Source: Saccoglossus kowalevskii | Lineage: Eukaryota; Hemichordata; Enteropneusta; Harrimaniidae | Reading direction: 5' to 3' | Length of the DNA: 21,801 nucleotides | Assembly: GCF_000003605.2 (NCBI RefSeq) | Contig: NW_003151760.1 | Location: 92,830 to 114,630 of the forward strand | Part shown: one piece after another, positions 9,735 to 21,350 of the stretch | How positions within the stretch are numbered: position 1 is the first letter of the stretch | Layout of the letters: each line of letters opens with the position of its first letter | Made by a program: the position numbers and the translations under genes | Notes under the pieces: model-generated | The model's database searches: none | What the model saw: the letters and a program-made list of their open reading frames with translations, nothing else | What the model was told of the DNA's origin: nothing

Positions 9735-10060
9735 AACCAATGGAAGAGACCGCTGAAAGTAACTTAATTACTGCAAACTGTTGTTAACTTTGCTAATCGC
9801 CGGATATGTTACTCTTTAGATGTCAGCGTTTTATTTTTCCCTGAATAATTAACAGCTTTGAATTGTTATCTTCATATAAAACGTACGTTATCTCGAACTC
9901 ACTGAAAAAGCCTGAAAGTACACGTATGCAAAGCGTTGCATCTTGGACCCATATAGCCTAGAGTAGCGGCAAAGATAAAATGCGCATGATGTATTTATAT
10001 GAACCATGTCTAGCGGTAGTATGAAATGTAATTCTGTAAAGTGTGTACATGTACAATTGT
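9735..10060. repeat. Conserved block 1, copy B
   Basis: Counterpart of 155-515. The core ATAGCCTAGAGTAGCGGCAA followed by AGATAAA is intact as in A. Several small indels separate the two copies between the string TCTTCATATAAAACGTAC and the core, which argues against a conserved reading frame. Confidence 0.75.
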
Positions 10061-10094
10061 TATCATTCTGTTTTGCCCTCATGATTCATGAGAG

Positions 10095-10700
10095 CAAATT
10101 AATAATACTCGTTCCCGATAAAAAATAACCGAATATTATGACATATATCCCATAAAAATGCTAGGAGATTGTATTCATTTTAAAACGATATGCAACACAT
10201 TCCGTTGTTAAAGGCCATGCGCATCAGACATCACATGATGTTGACATCGTTAATGTGATCAAATCAAGTAAGATGTTATGATATCATAACGAGGTTATCT
10301 TTAGGTGGGCATCAACAAATTGAACACTTAATTATTAATCATTGAATGCTGCTTAACATAAGACATGTTACTGTCATTTAAGAATGTAGCCCAAGAACAT
10401 ATCAAACGAACCATGGTAGTCGGTATTAGTACACGATTAAATCCGCCATTGTAGAACAATGTGTTTCTTTCATTTTGCAAAGCGGATTCACATTAAAAAT
10501 TGGTTGATAAAAACAAAATAAAATGAAATTATTTCAACATAATATCATAAGCGTTTCTCAACGTGTTCGACGATTCTGCAATGTGGTCGTATTCATGTGA
10601 ATATTATTAACGTTATGACCACGCTGATTGTGTTATACGTCTGAGCATGCGTAGACTGTTTGTTCCGGATGGCATCGTTTTATTACTTCGTTTGAAGAGT
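10095..10700. repeat. Conserved block 2, copy B
   Basis: Counterpart of 525-1210. It is about 80 bp shorter than A, with losses spread over several places. GTTTCTTTCATTTTGC and TTATTTCAACATAAT are kept. No open frame is shared with A. Confidence 0.65.
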
Positions 10701-10710
10701 TGACTCAACA

Positions 10711-10879
10711 GGAACTTGACGAGAGATCGAGAACCTGCGCAGGGGTCTAATCGTTATCTGGCGCGTGTTTTACATTTCGCGTGATAATGCCGCTGATTAG
10801 AGATCCCCTGGGATTCACATTACACAATGGAAGTATGACGGATGATGCTCACCCGCGTAGTTCTTTATTCAGTTGTATC
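10711..10879. promoter_or_regulatory. Strongest three-copy block, copy B
   Basis: Exact-length counterpart of 1219-1387 at offset 9492. TTATCT at 10754-10759 is kept, the E-box reads CGCGTG instead of CACGTG, the second GATA site (from 10783) is kept without its leading A, and GATTAGAGATCCCCTGG is identical to A. The middle stretch 10733-10748 is the least conserved part. Candidate regulatory element by conservation only. Confidence 0.5.
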
Positions 10880-10979
10880 AAGTCAACATGTTTTTGATAT
10901 TGACACGCGTCTTCGATGTGCATGCATAATTAATATCCCAGGCCTAGTTAATTGACCGGTTTACGTGATGGTATTAGGT

Positions 10980-11165
10980 CCACATAAATCAGATTCCGAT
11001 ATGTAGACTACGACAAGCATTCGGCATATTCTATGTTGTCGAAGCATAAAACGCCTAGATGTATCGTGTTTTAAATGTTATTCTACATCGAAATGTTGTG
11101 TTCGCCCTCTGGATGAGGTATGTGATTTGATGTCTGTACTTTCTAATGAGGTACTGAATTATTTT
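10980..11165. repeat. Conserved block 3, copy B
   Basis: Counterpart of 1490-1690, holding CATTCGGC at 11028, ATGTATCGTGTTTTAAATGT and TTCGCCCTCTGGAT at 11101. The ~20-bp stretch between the last two in A is partly missing here. Confidence 0.65.
11101..11112 (-). promoter_or_regulatory. AGAGGGCG motif, copy B counterpart
   Basis: Same CCAGAGGGCGAA on the minus strand as at 1621-1632, in the same place of the unit. Confidence 0.25.
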
Positions 11166-11266
11166 TAGCGATTTTTAGTGACTAATAACTGAAGATCGTC
11201 CTTGGCACATGCCTGATTTGAGGCTACATCACATCACGTACAATATAATGCAAATGAATTATAAAA

Positions 11267-11720
11267 AAATAGATTTTTTTTATTAATCACTTAAGATAAA
11301 TGTAGTTCTGTGAATATTTCTTCCACATAGTTAAATTTTGCAATTGCTTTATTAGACGCAATAATCAAATTAACTTTAAAATAAAGTGAATGTAATGTAA
11401 GCGGTTATGATGCACTTAATTGAAATCGATTTTTTGTAATTTTGTTTCCCAGTTTTCAATTATTCCATGAAGTTTTTGCAATATTTGTTTGTTTTCTAAT
11501 ACGCTTTAGTCAAATGGAATGTAAATTACAGTGACTGTAATTATGTATGTTTGTATATCTCAATTAAAAAAATCGATTCTTGTACAATTTCCTCGTGGTA
11601 TTGCTGCTGTGTTTAATCTATTATTACACAGTTAGGGAGATTTATTGGATCAAAGCAATACTCATGTAATCATGATTTGTGGTTAAATACTAATATGAAT
11701 GACACAACAGCTAGCTGTTT
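11267..11720. repeat. Three nested ~150-bp subrepeats, copy B
   Basis: Subrepeats start near 11267 (TAGATTTT), 11424 (AATCGATTTT) and 11571 (AATCGATTCT). The first holds GCAATAATCAAATTAAC and the second AGTCAAATGGAATGTAAATT at the same relative place. The third holds ACAATTTCCTCGTGGTATTG. Spacing is about 157 and 147. Confidence 0.55.
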
Positions 11721-14139
11721 CTTATATTGTTTTTGAAGATCATTCTTCAGGACGAAATTCTTATATTTGGTGGTATATTATTCCAGATTTTGACTCCAAC
11801 AAGTTTAAGTAAAAATGTGTCACTATTGTTGAACATTTCGACAGTACTGTATCATAGTATGATTTGATGGAAATAAGTTCATGAAAGCACTCGCGAGCCT
11901 TTATTAACCACATTGTGCAAAAAGTACCAACTTGATATGAATAAAGGAATGTAATAGGGCGTACAAGACTTTTTTGGTATAGAAGACGTTGGTTTAAGTG
12001 ATTGTGTTATGTATACACTCAGACGTCTAACCCGAATGAAATGTGTGGTAGAATAAATAAATTGTTTTGACTTAATGTGACTTAAATAATTCCTGTAATT
12101 TTGCTGATTTGACGCTTTACAAATGCAATCTTTTTTTCCCAATTTGTGTTTCTATTCAATGTAAATTAATGAACGGTGTCCACTGTTTGCACATTAGCTG
12201 TGTGTTTTTAACATCTCACCAATGAATGATTTTCTCAATACTGGATTTATTTTTTCAATATTCATTACATTTTAATTATCATGTAAAATGAAGAATATAC
12301 TTGAATCATCGGCACAGGGAGATTGGGGAATTAATTGTTAGCTATTGATTACTTTTGATCAATAACTTATGTTGGATAGATAACTCTTTAAACCATTCCT
12401 TGGATGTTTTCCGAATACCATAGAGATCAGATTTAGAAGTTTAAAATATAATGAGTTCTGTATCGTTTGCAATTAAATTGATTTCTCAGGTCAAGCTAAT
12501 GCCTGATTTTTTCCGGATTTTTTTTAAAACTAGCGCAATTTTCAAAGAGTCGAGAACTACCACTAGTTTGATACTAATGTCATCCCATCCCGTCGCCTTT
12601 TTGGAATCAAAGCCTTGAAAAATATTACTAGTATCATATAATGTTAGTGGATTCAACATTGTGATGCATGTTGGACGAAATAATTATAAAAATAATTATT
12701 CTTTGCATAATTAACTTATTTCCATACGTTCTTGAATCATTGTTATGTTTTTTGGGGTAATTAGTTCCCATTTGTCTTTGTCATTACCCTTGAAAATCCT
12801 GTGAATAAAACATTTTAAAACATTATTTCGCTACTTTATGTAATAACATACTTGATAACTTTTCCGAATAAATTATGTTTTGTTTTGTTTTTCCTATCCA
12901 CGTTTTTTCTTTTTCAAGCCGTTAACTTTTTTTTTGCCTCTGAAAAAATACATCGATAAATAATTCACTGTAATTGACGGTACTTCAAATAAAACACCCA
13001 AGTTGCATGAACCTGTTTGTTCTAGTTGAAAATGTTCTTATCTAGACTTCCTATCTGTATGTATTCAGTTTAATGCATTAAGAGCGCTATTAATGAAAGT
13101 CAATTTCATAGGCTGACGTCGGTTGATTGCCGTTTACGCGTTTTGTCATAAAAGTAATCCCACTGAATAAACGTGAGTGGTTTTACAACAGGCCCGAAGA
13201 GATTATGACGTTTTTTGTGCTTACCGATACTGGTCGAGCATTTGAGTGTAGTTATTACGAATTGACCTTTAAACTCCGAATGGGAATTTCACCGATCAAA
13301 TATTTGTTTTCGTAGGCTGCAGCGGCCAACAATTAAATTTTAAGATGAAAAAGACCGTTTAATAAACTTACAAAGTAATGAGTTTCTAGCACTATTTTAA
13401 TGTAGCATTCAGATCAGACTGATATAGCTAATCTTCATATGACAACCGAATTGTTGTGTTGCATTGTTTGTGTAGATGATACATATTGACCACGAAGGAA
13501 ATAAAACAAAAAAGCATTCGACATGGAGTCTTGATGACGTGGAACGATTGTTGAAATACATCACGCATTTCGTCGATTGACCACTATAATTACTATAACA
13601 TAAACGATTTTATTATACATATGTTATAGCGTGCCGTAATTTTGCGGTATTTTACGGGGTATTTTCATTCTACCATATAAGGAAATGCGAATTCCAAATA
13701 TGGAATGATTACGCGCGAAAGCGTCTTCTAATAACAAAAACAAATATGGCTGCCACCAGGGTTTGACCGGACTCAATAGAAAGAAGTTTCCGTGTTCTGT
13801 TCTAAACTGTTTGGATTTCGGCATTCCCATGATGTATGCTTTGAAGGAAAAGATGTATGATAATAAGATTATTATTGTCGATACTTTGAGGTATCCACGT
13901 AATAAACTCACATTATATAATCCAAGTTATAACAAAATTTAAGTGGGTGTTAAAACAGGAATCGTCACTTTATCAAAATATTAACTGGGTTATATGTTAC
14001 ATAGCTTTTGCTGTTGTAAACTTTACTCTAGAAATCTGAACTCAAGGCCAAAGATATTTGCTCAGAGACAAGAGACCCGACTTTTGTTATGATAGAAAAA
14101 GTTGCAAAATATGTGCACCATATTTCTCTGATGTCGTGC
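11721..14139. other. Middle of copy B: non-coding, little similarity to A
   Basis: No gene supported. This stretch is T-rich with several long T runs (for example near 12520, 12900 and 12930). Minus-strand open frames at 11879-12142 (87 codons) and 13624-13911 (95 codons) match nothing I know and have no open counterpart in A. CTTCATATGACAA near 13434 is a possible anchor to A 4868. Confidence 0.4.
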
Positions 14140-14330
14140 TATAGAAAAGTCATTATATTAAGTAAAGTGTTACGTTATACACTGGCCTATATATAACAAT
14201 ATATTTGAATGAAACAAATGTAAATATTCGATTATCCATGATAATAAAGTGTGTCTATGAAAAATGTAGTACCATCGACGATTCTTCAAAAATATATTGT
14301 TAAGTGGCAAAAGAATATTCGTTTTTTTTT
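14140..14330. repeat. Conserved block 4, copy B
   Basis: Counterpart of 5441-5640. A 94-codon minus-strand open frame (14170-14454) covers it but is not open in A, so it is treated as chance. Confidence 0.65.
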
Positions 14331-14688
14331 TATCAGTACATGTAATGGAAATAATTATCTTTTTGGTGAGTATGATGGGATTTCTAACGAGTAGGTACGA
14401 GAGCATAGAAATTAAATTTAAATTATTACCCATAAAAAACTTGAAACTTATCAAACGATAAACTTCACAGTTGGCAATTCAGTTTCCAAATAAATGGATC
14501 GGCTAAATATAAACCAAAAAAGCCAATTCTGTATACCTATATGTATGAGGCCAGTGAATCTGACTCCAGAAAACTAAACTGCTTATATGTATACGTTTTT
14601 GCAACACTTAATTGTGACAAAACGTGTCTCATTCCCTGGGCTGTTTTGGGTGGTAAAGACCATCTGAAATATACCACACGTATTTAAG

Positions 14689-14702
14689 GGGGGATATCCC
14701 CC
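14689..14702. repeat. 14-bp perfect palindrome
   Basis: GGGGGATATCCCCC, perfect, in an AT-rich setting. It lies within a stretch (about 14620-14830) that has no visible match in A and may be an insertion. Confidence 0.5.
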
Positions 14703-14817
14703 TCCTATTTTAAAACATATACCCTGAACAAAACAGGTGAATTCAATCACGCCTTGCTAGCTTCTATCGTCCATCCAATCAGAGAATTGCAAACAAAGCC
14801 GATTCCCCAAAAATGCC

Positions 14818-14828
14818 AGAGGGCGCTA
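14818..14828 (+). promoter_or_regulatory. AGAGGGCGCTA motif (CTCF half-like)
   Basis: AGAGGGCGCTA, with its shorter reverse complement AGCGCCCTCT about 590 bp further on at 15411-15420, giving a convergent pair. Only the right half of the CTCF core fits. Confidence 0.2.
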
Positions 14829-15889
14829 TATTCAAACATTTACCTTAATTATAATATTAAAATAGATAAAAGTGTTGCTTTGATGAATGCAAGTCTAAAT
14901 TAAAGGGTAGCATTGTATTTATTTCCAAAGCCAACGTTTTTTTCACAGGGATAATTCAAAACTCTTCCACAGCATCATAGAAATAAAATAAAAATATTCA
15001 GCCATCCACATTTCTGAATGATTACACCTATTTTGAGTAACATACCACCCACGTATAAGTAGTCAATGCGGTTTCCGTGGTATGAACCATCACTTGTCAA
15101 GAAATGATCAATCGGGTTTCAATTTCAAATCATTTCTTCAAGCTGTTCCCTGAAGAAATAACATATCACAATATACACGCTAGTATGAAATAAACACGGA
15201 CATGATGAGCATTCTTTTATACATTTGCAGACATATCTACTACTTAAAGACTTATATTAGTATGCAATGTATGTACATGGGTATCTTCCAGTGCGCCATC
15301 TCATGACCTACGCACCCGTATATGTAAGTGAAGCTGCAATTGCCGTGTTTTTGTTATAATGAGTCTTGCGTTTTGACGGATCACGTGTATGCTATTCTTT
15401 GAAAAAACAAAGCGCCCTCTCACAAAGAACTTAATCTGCGACGTGGATTACAGTTTATTGTCGTTTATTATCGATTATCTCGACTAGCTATAAAACACTT
15501 GTTGGGAGTGATTGCTATATTGTGAACGACAAATGACACTGCTTAAAGCCACCTACGTCATCGTGTCGTCACTGAAGTATTTTGTTGCCTAGAATTTGCC
15601 ACTTATATACTCTTGGTATACTCGTGTAACAATGTTACTTAGTTGTTAACACTTGTTAATAAAAAGCGAGCCGTTATGCAAATGAGTCGGAATGTTTTAC
15701 GGTGTTCTGATGACGTTCTCGCAAATTACGATCGCTACAAAGAACCTGAAGAAAATGGATACATAGGAGGAACATGATATCAAATGTATGACCTCATAGT
15801 AGCAGATTTTTTAAAATCGTGTATTAAATTGTATTTTCCAGGACAATTGGGCATCGCAACACGTTTAATAATTGACTGATCAGTGGGCG

Positions 15890-16095
15890 CTTAAGATATT
15901 GCTATAAATATTTGAGTTATTAGAGTGCAGACAGCAAGCCAGTTGCATAATCCTAAGGTACTACGATTGTAAACATAAATGAAACATACAATTGAACAGA
16001 CGCTACATTAAAAATGTAGTGTAAATACAAATCTTTGAATGCATTGTTTACGCATTGAGTATACAGTTGTGACTTATCCAACCCGGGGCCATGCT
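15890..16095. repeat. Conserved block 5, copy B
   Basis: Counterpart of 7141-7395. It also shows a small imperfect inverted repeat, CTACATTAAAAATGTAG, near 16003-16019 (arms CTACATT and AATGTAG), which A does not keep. Confidence 0.6.
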
Positions 16096-17219
16096 TATAA
16101 TTCTAATTTCTGAATAAATGTGGAAAGGTTGAGTTTAATATGATTCCCTGTACAATGTATAATATCAATTTGCAATTTTCGTGTCTCAAAATTGCACTGC
16201 ACATACTAATATACATACTATTACACATAATAGTGTCCTGGTAATCGTGCGATAATTTTAAGTGTGGGTATTGGAATTACTGGAATTTGTGTTCGTTGAT
16301 GAAGTCATTCAACAACATCCCACTGATACATTTTCAAGTTAGTATTACTAGCAATATTTCTTTCTATGTTTTGCAATGCTATTAAAGTGTCTGACAAGAG
16401 CTTAATTTGCACACAGTGCGTTTTAGTTCTCCTTGAATATTTCTTTTATTCACACAATACAATACATCAAAGGAATGACGTGGCAATACATCTTATTTAC
16501 AGAGAGGAAACCACAAGACCCATTTCCATTTATTCCGTCAACGCGTTCATTGATCTTTGATGCTTTTTCGCAAACTTTGGTATATGAATTAATGGTTAAA
16601 TCATGCATGAATGATTCTAGCTTCGCTCTATGTATAACCTCATATATTTGACACAGTAAGCTACTCGGTGACGTGGTTCAACAATTGAGCAATTAATATA
16701 ACTGAAAAATTAGTGATTGTACGTTTCTGAATGTATTAATAATAATAAAAACGCAGTCAAAGTCTGTCCACGCGAATCAAACGTATGTTGTCCCAATTCA
16801 CTTTTATGTTTATACATAACAGAAATAATGCATACATACATGCATGTTAGGAAACTGTTCGATTTACCTGTCTAGTACGCATCATTAATATTAATTTTAG
16901 ATCACAAATACGTCTCATGTTTGAAGTGTTTGCCGCTACCCATAAATACGCTATATGTTTACATATCTAAAGAATGCTCCAAAACCTGTTAAATAAAATA
17001 TGCATACCTCCACGCTGTGTTTAACTTATTTCTGAGTAATATAGATCAGACCGTTTCGTTTGACATTGCGTTAATTTCTACATACACATTATTGGATAAT
17101 ATTTCGATGGAACTTGTTTAAAACGATCCAACTAGAAACCTACTGTTTTCCATTTCACATTTTTTTTATTCCCAAGCCAAAACACACACTCAGGCCTGTA
17201 TATTTTCAACAGCTTCATT
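16096..17219. other. Non-coding stretch of copy B with patchy matches to A
   Basis: Counterpart of 7396-8699 with only local similarity. Two overlapping plus-strand frames (16366-16560 and 16433-16651) are not kept in A and are not called. A short AATAATAATAA run lies near 16737. Nothing else is recognised. Confidence 0.45.
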
Positions 17220-17640
17220 AAATGTTGACAATCAAGTTTGTTGTTATGAAGCTTGACAGTAGGTTATATTTGTGTTGACGAATCGACAAAACTGTCATTC
17301 ACTTTGAGCATCGTGTCTGTACTGTGTGCCGCGGGATGTCGGCGGAAATCACGATCAAAACATCCCCCATAATATCATGCATTCGTTGACTAAATTGATT
17401 TTAGTATCGTTGGATTCTTAGAAAGATTATGTGACGTGTTTAAAATGTCGATAACACGACGTCGTGTAAATTAAGGATGTTCAGATTTAAAATATTAAGT
17501 GCCATTAATGTTTTGTACACAATGCTCATGCCTGTGGAGATTTACAATTTTGATGTTGGAGTAACATAATGTAGCACGTGTGGCCACCAGGAACGATACA
17601 TACAAAGCGCACAAAACAGTGTGATCAAAATTGCATGATT
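17220..17640. repeat. Conserved block 6, end of copy B
   Basis: Counterpart of 8700-9140 at an offset of about 8508. GTAGCACGTGTGGCCACC at 17571-17588 is the best kept part. GACGACGT-like CpG-rich strings near 17455-17465 have no match in A. Confidence 0.65.
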
Positions 17641-17764
17641 GATGCTATTTATCTTTATATCCGTCAAACTGCGATGAAATCAGACATTCTGTTGTCAATT
17701 TGGTGTTATGAATTAAAATGGTTTTCAATTTTTGATTTGCCAAACACAAACACGATATTATGTC

Positions 17765-17935
17765 ATCTTTATTTGAGACAGCGTTCATCATAATCGACCA
17801 GACAATCCATCGATTATCTAGATATGTTTATTGAACTCAGTTCAGTAGAACATGTAACGCGTGCTAATTGAGTTGATGCGACAAAAAAAATGATTCGCAT
17901 TGATTTATGCGTCTTTGAAATGTGCTTTCTTCGCA
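17765..17935. repeat. Conserved block 7, end of copy B
   Basis: Counterpart of 9240-9430 at offset 8525. It keeps AATCGACCAGACAATC, ATCGAT, ACATGTAACGCGTGC and AATTGAGTTGATGCGA. By phase, the equivalent block for the copy before A would lie just left of the window, which predicts that the array or its first unit extends in that direction. Confidence 0.75.
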
Positions 17936-18364
17936 TAAAACAAACGGAAAAACAATCTAATAGGCTTTCAATAAGAGATCATTCATATTCTCCAACACTT
18001 ATTTTGCTCACCGTTTCCATCAGACTATAACAAAAAATGGATAGTATCACCAAACAAATTTCTCAAATGACATTTATATCAAATATGGCTGATAAGTTAT
18101 GTTTTCTTCATTCGTCTCAACTAAAGTAATTAACATCACTTGAATGTGATAAATGTAATAATAGCCCCGAATATAAATGTGTTTGTAAATGACGAATTAC
18201 TGAACTATATATGTATTTGATCAACCAAGCGAATTAAAATCACACAATTTGAATCTAAAACCACCTACGATGAAAATTCTATCATTATGAAGTAGTATCT
18301 TCTACAATCATGATGCATTCATTTTTTCATTTAAATTGATTTTAAATTAGATGTTATAGTGGTC

Positions 18365-18430
18365 CCATTTGTTTTGATCGGAGTTTGCTACACGCCTGTT
18401 TGTATAATGTCAGCTAACCCAATATAGTCA
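18365..18430. repeat. Conserved block 8, B/C junction side
   Basis: Counterpart of 9595-9665. After it, C has about 110 bp more than B before block 1, including a small inverted repeat of ACAGTC and GACTGT near 18537-18557. Confidence 0.55.
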
Positions 18431-18594
18431 GACACCGTAGGGGAGTACACAATACGGTTACGTCATTCATTCATTTATGTTTCTACAGTAAGACAGTGCA
18501 AGTCACATTCGTCATCAATAAGTCAATAGACAAATACAGTCTCCAGTACTGACTGTTATGAATGCAGAATTTAAATTATTATTATGTTTCTATG

Positions 18595-18915
18595 CGTTCT
18601 ACATGGCACAACTATTGAAAATTTCCTATGCACAATTTGGGAGTCTATAAAATGTCAACATGTGTTAAATTTGCTTATTGCCGGTTATGTTATTCTTCGG
18701 ATGCTGATTTTTTTTTTCATGAACAATTGACAGCTATCTGTCGGCATATAAATTGTGCGTTATCTCAAACCTATAGAAATAGCCTGGTGAAATTATGTGT
18801 CAAGCTTTGCGTCTTGCATCTTGATTCCAGATAGCCTGGAGTGGCGTTAAATGTAAACTGCGATTAGATATATATAAGTCGGTTGGCGATAGTTTCTGTA
18901 ATTCTGTAAATTGTG
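18595..18915. repeat. Conserved block 1, copy C
   Basis: Counterpart of 155-515 and 9735-10060, more diverged. The core reads ATAGCCTGGAGTGGCGTTAA, with three changes over the ATAGCCTRGAGTRGCG part and loss of the following GATA. A TATATATAAG string near 18868-18877 lies where A has GTATATAC and B has TTTATATG, so a TATA-like motif is not shared. Confidence 0.65.
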
Positions 18916-18974
18916 TTTATGTTTTCCGGCATTATTCTTTAGCTATGTGTATTTACGTCACGTTCAACGAGGGT

Positions 18975-19555
18975 TAAGTACTCATTCACAACAAAATAAC
19001 CGACTGTATGTGACATGAGACCTCTATATGAGATATTCGACAAGATATGTTGTTAAAATATTTTCCGCATATAATGCTGAAATCATTAATTTATTCAAGT
19101 GGCGTAAGATATTATACGTCAACCTTAATAAGACGGTTCTAGGATAGAGATACATAAATACACTAGGTAATCAGTTTACGCTGTTCGTCACAAGAGATAT
19201 TAAAGTCATTATAAAGAGTATCTTATTGATAAGAGAACATGTCAAAGAAAATATGATAGTGGTCGATACTTTACCTTTCTGCCCAGTCCGTCATTTTCTG
19301 GAAACGTCACCAAATACATACTCCATTATAGAGCAGCGTGTTTTATTCATATTGCAAAAGCAACATAATAAATTCAACTTAATATATAAAATACATTTAC
19401 GTGTTCCACGACGTGATTTGTATAACCTTAGCTTACTGAGTATAAACATTATAACCACACTGACTTTTCTATTCGTCTAACACATGTACGACGATAGGAG
19501 ATGCACTTGTTTATTCCATGCCGTATCTCTATATTCGTATTTCAGAGTTGTGCCG
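18975..19555. repeat. Conserved block 2, copy C
   Basis: Counterpart of 525-1210. AGAACATGTCAAAG and TGATAGTGGTCGAT match A around 842-880. An 84-codon open frame at 19226-19480 lies here but is not kept in A or B, so it is treated as chance. Confidence 0.55.
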
Positions 19556-19558
19556 ACA

Positions 19559-19715
19559 GGAACTTGAAGGAAGATCGAGATGCTCTGAATGAATCTAATC
19601 GTTATCTGGCACGTATTTTACGTATCACAAGATAACGCCATTGATTAGGGATCCCCTTGAATTCATATTTTACTGTGGAGCTAAAATGCTAACTCGCGGA
19701 GGTTTTTATACTGTT
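19559..19715. promoter_or_regulatory. Strongest three-copy block, copy C
   Basis: Counterpart of 1219-1387 at offset 18340, alignable without net indel for about 120 bp and then with a loss of about 7 bp. TTATCT (19602-19607) and AGATAA (19630-19635) are both kept at the same spacing as in A. The E-box is CACGTA. The core reads GATTAGGGATCCCCTTG. The right third is clearly more diverged than between A and B. Confidence 0.45.
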
Positions 19716-19784
19716 GCCTTTGCCTCTAGTCGACATATTTTTTTGTATATTGGCCCAAATAGTATGGTATGAATTGTCTTTATA

Positions 19785-19965
19785 AATCCCTGCAGCTTAT
19801 CATTCGGCGTCTTATATGTACTTGCAACACAATACGTACCGATCTATCGCGTTGTAAATGTTAATTCCAGATTCGCATTAATACTCATATTGTTTCAATG
19901 AACATGATAGTGTATTGTATTTTGTGTATGTAATCTCGGGCCATATAGCGAACTATTTTGAGCGT
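19785..19965. repeat. Conserved block 3, copy C
   Basis: Counterpart of 1490-1690. CATTCGGCGT at 19801 and a degraded TCTATCGCGTTGTAAATGTT are visible. The CTCF-like TTCGCCCTCTGG of A and B is absent. Confidence 0.55.
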
Positions 19966-20102
19966 GTATTCGTTACTTCGCAGTCACCCACTTGTGATTT
20001 GCGGCTACTGCTACGACTCAGGTCGTAGAATATCGTAATTAAACTCGCTCAAAATTACACAGGGAAGGAAGCACTACTTCACAGCATATATATTATACTT
20101 TG

Positions 20103-20545
20103 ATTTCAAAATTAGTTTGTATTAATCAACCACTTGAGTGAGTACTATAATGTATTTGGTAATTGATGTTTCTATGATTTGTTTATATTGCACAATGATC
20201 AAATTAACTGAAAATTACAGTAAAAGAATTGTTTGTACTAATCAATTAAAGAAAATTGATTTCTGTAGTTTATTTTTCCAGTTCAGTATTACTTTTCCAG
20301 AATTGCTGCTTTTTGTGTTTATTTAGTAATAAGCAGTGATCAAATTAACTCTAAATTACACAAATATAATGTAAGTTTATACATTTCACTGACAGGTGAT
20401 CGATTTCAGTATTTATTCTCCAAGTTTTACAATCACTTAAGGGTATTGCTTCTTTTTTCGGCGGGAGGTATTATTTGATACAGTTATCATATTTGCTATA
20501 TCCACATTCATTTGTCTCTCTATTCCATGAACTATTTCAAAACTC
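20103..20545. repeat. Three nested ~150-bp subrepeats, copy C
   Basis: Subrepeats start near 20103, 20255 and 20398. Here the internal repetition is clearest: the 14-mer TGATCAAATTAACT occurs at 20196-20209 and 20337-20350, 141 bp apart, each followed by a nearly identical AAATTACA. TTTCCAGTTCAGTATT and CTCCAAGTTTTACAAT mark the same part of subrepeats two and three. Confidence 0.6.
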
Positions 20546-21340
20546 CAATTCAAATGAAGATTACAAACACAAATATCCTGAAAGTGGAAGCTGAATATTT
20601 AGATTGTGATTGGAAAAACGGCTTACGCACTGTCATTGAATTTTATATTGAAACATATACTGATTTTATAAAAAATGTAATTATTGGTTATACATTGTGA
20701 ATGATATTATTACTAGTAAAACAGCACTAGTGTATGTTTATTTTTGGAGATTTGAGGCAAGCGTTTTGTGGTCGTTTCAACTTTATGTCTTTTATAATCA
20801 AGTACTCCCATCTCACACACGTCTCAAACCAAGACGTATATTTCTGTAGATGATGACAATTATGAATGGAATAGGGTTTTTCTGCCTTCTAAAACAGCAA
20901 GTTTATCAATATGAAAATTACAGTTCACAGACAGATCAACCGCATTTGTTAATAAATATACCTTTATCCTTTAGTCTCCTAGTCAATACAAATGTAGTAG
21001 TGTCTTGCACGTGCATGGAAATCCTATTTGATAATACAGTCCACGTGCAGCTGATAGAACAATTGGGTAATTTAAGCGAGATATTTAATTTCAGAGACCT
21101 ATCATAAGGCAATATTGTGAATATATACAAAGAATTACGAGTCACTGAAAAAAATACACCACGAGGCGGCGCCATACATTTGGAAAAGTATTTATTCTGG
21201 TCATTAAACTTTGTTTAGCTCTTCTATATTTTTCGGTATAATTGCAACTTTTACTGTATCGTGATTAGTAATTTTAATCGATGTTTTTGAAAGAGCTTGA
21301 ACAATTTTGATAATTAAAAGTTACTGTTTTTGCTAAAAAA
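20546..21340. other. Non-coding stretch of copy C, weakly matched in A
   Basis: Collinear weak matches to A 2241-3010 are described there. Open frames at 20512-20700, 20850-21107 and 20936-21175 (minus) are not kept in A. It holds two CACGTG sites (21008-21013, 21042-21047) and a CTCF-like CCACGAGGCGGCGCC at 21159-21173. Confidence 0.4.
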
Positions 21341-21350
21341 AAAAAACTTT

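Larger units (their letters stand above)
14331..15890. other. Non-coding stretch of copy B
   Basis: No gene seen. It holds a perfect GGGGGATATCCCCC palindrome (14689-14702) inside a segment of unlike composition (about 14620-14830), an AGAGGGCGCTA motif at 14818-14828, its reverse complement AGCGCCCTCT at 15411-15420, CACGTG at 15382-15387, and an octamer ATGCAAAT at 15676-15683. None is shared visibly with A. Confidence 0.4.
9551..18400. repeat. Copy B of the ~9-kb diverged tandem unit
   Basis: Second copy, about 8.85 kb long by phase. Its start matches A (from about 9735 against 155) and C (against 18595). Its end part (17220-18400) matches 8700-9660, which is the same phase at the end of A. 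Blocks shared with A over the unit include 14145-14330, 15985-16095, 16330-16375 and 16600-16665. The stretch at about 11.9-14.1 kb has only scattered similarity to A. No coding gene is supported. The limits are phase positions, not observed junctions. Confidence 0.85.

Noticed and set aside
16366-16651. Two overlapping open frames in copy B.
   Set aside because: The matching part of A (about 7700-8220) has stops in these frames; similarity is at the DNA level only.
20850-21107. 85-codon open frame in copy C.
   Set aside because: The matching DNA in A near 2515 does not keep the frame.
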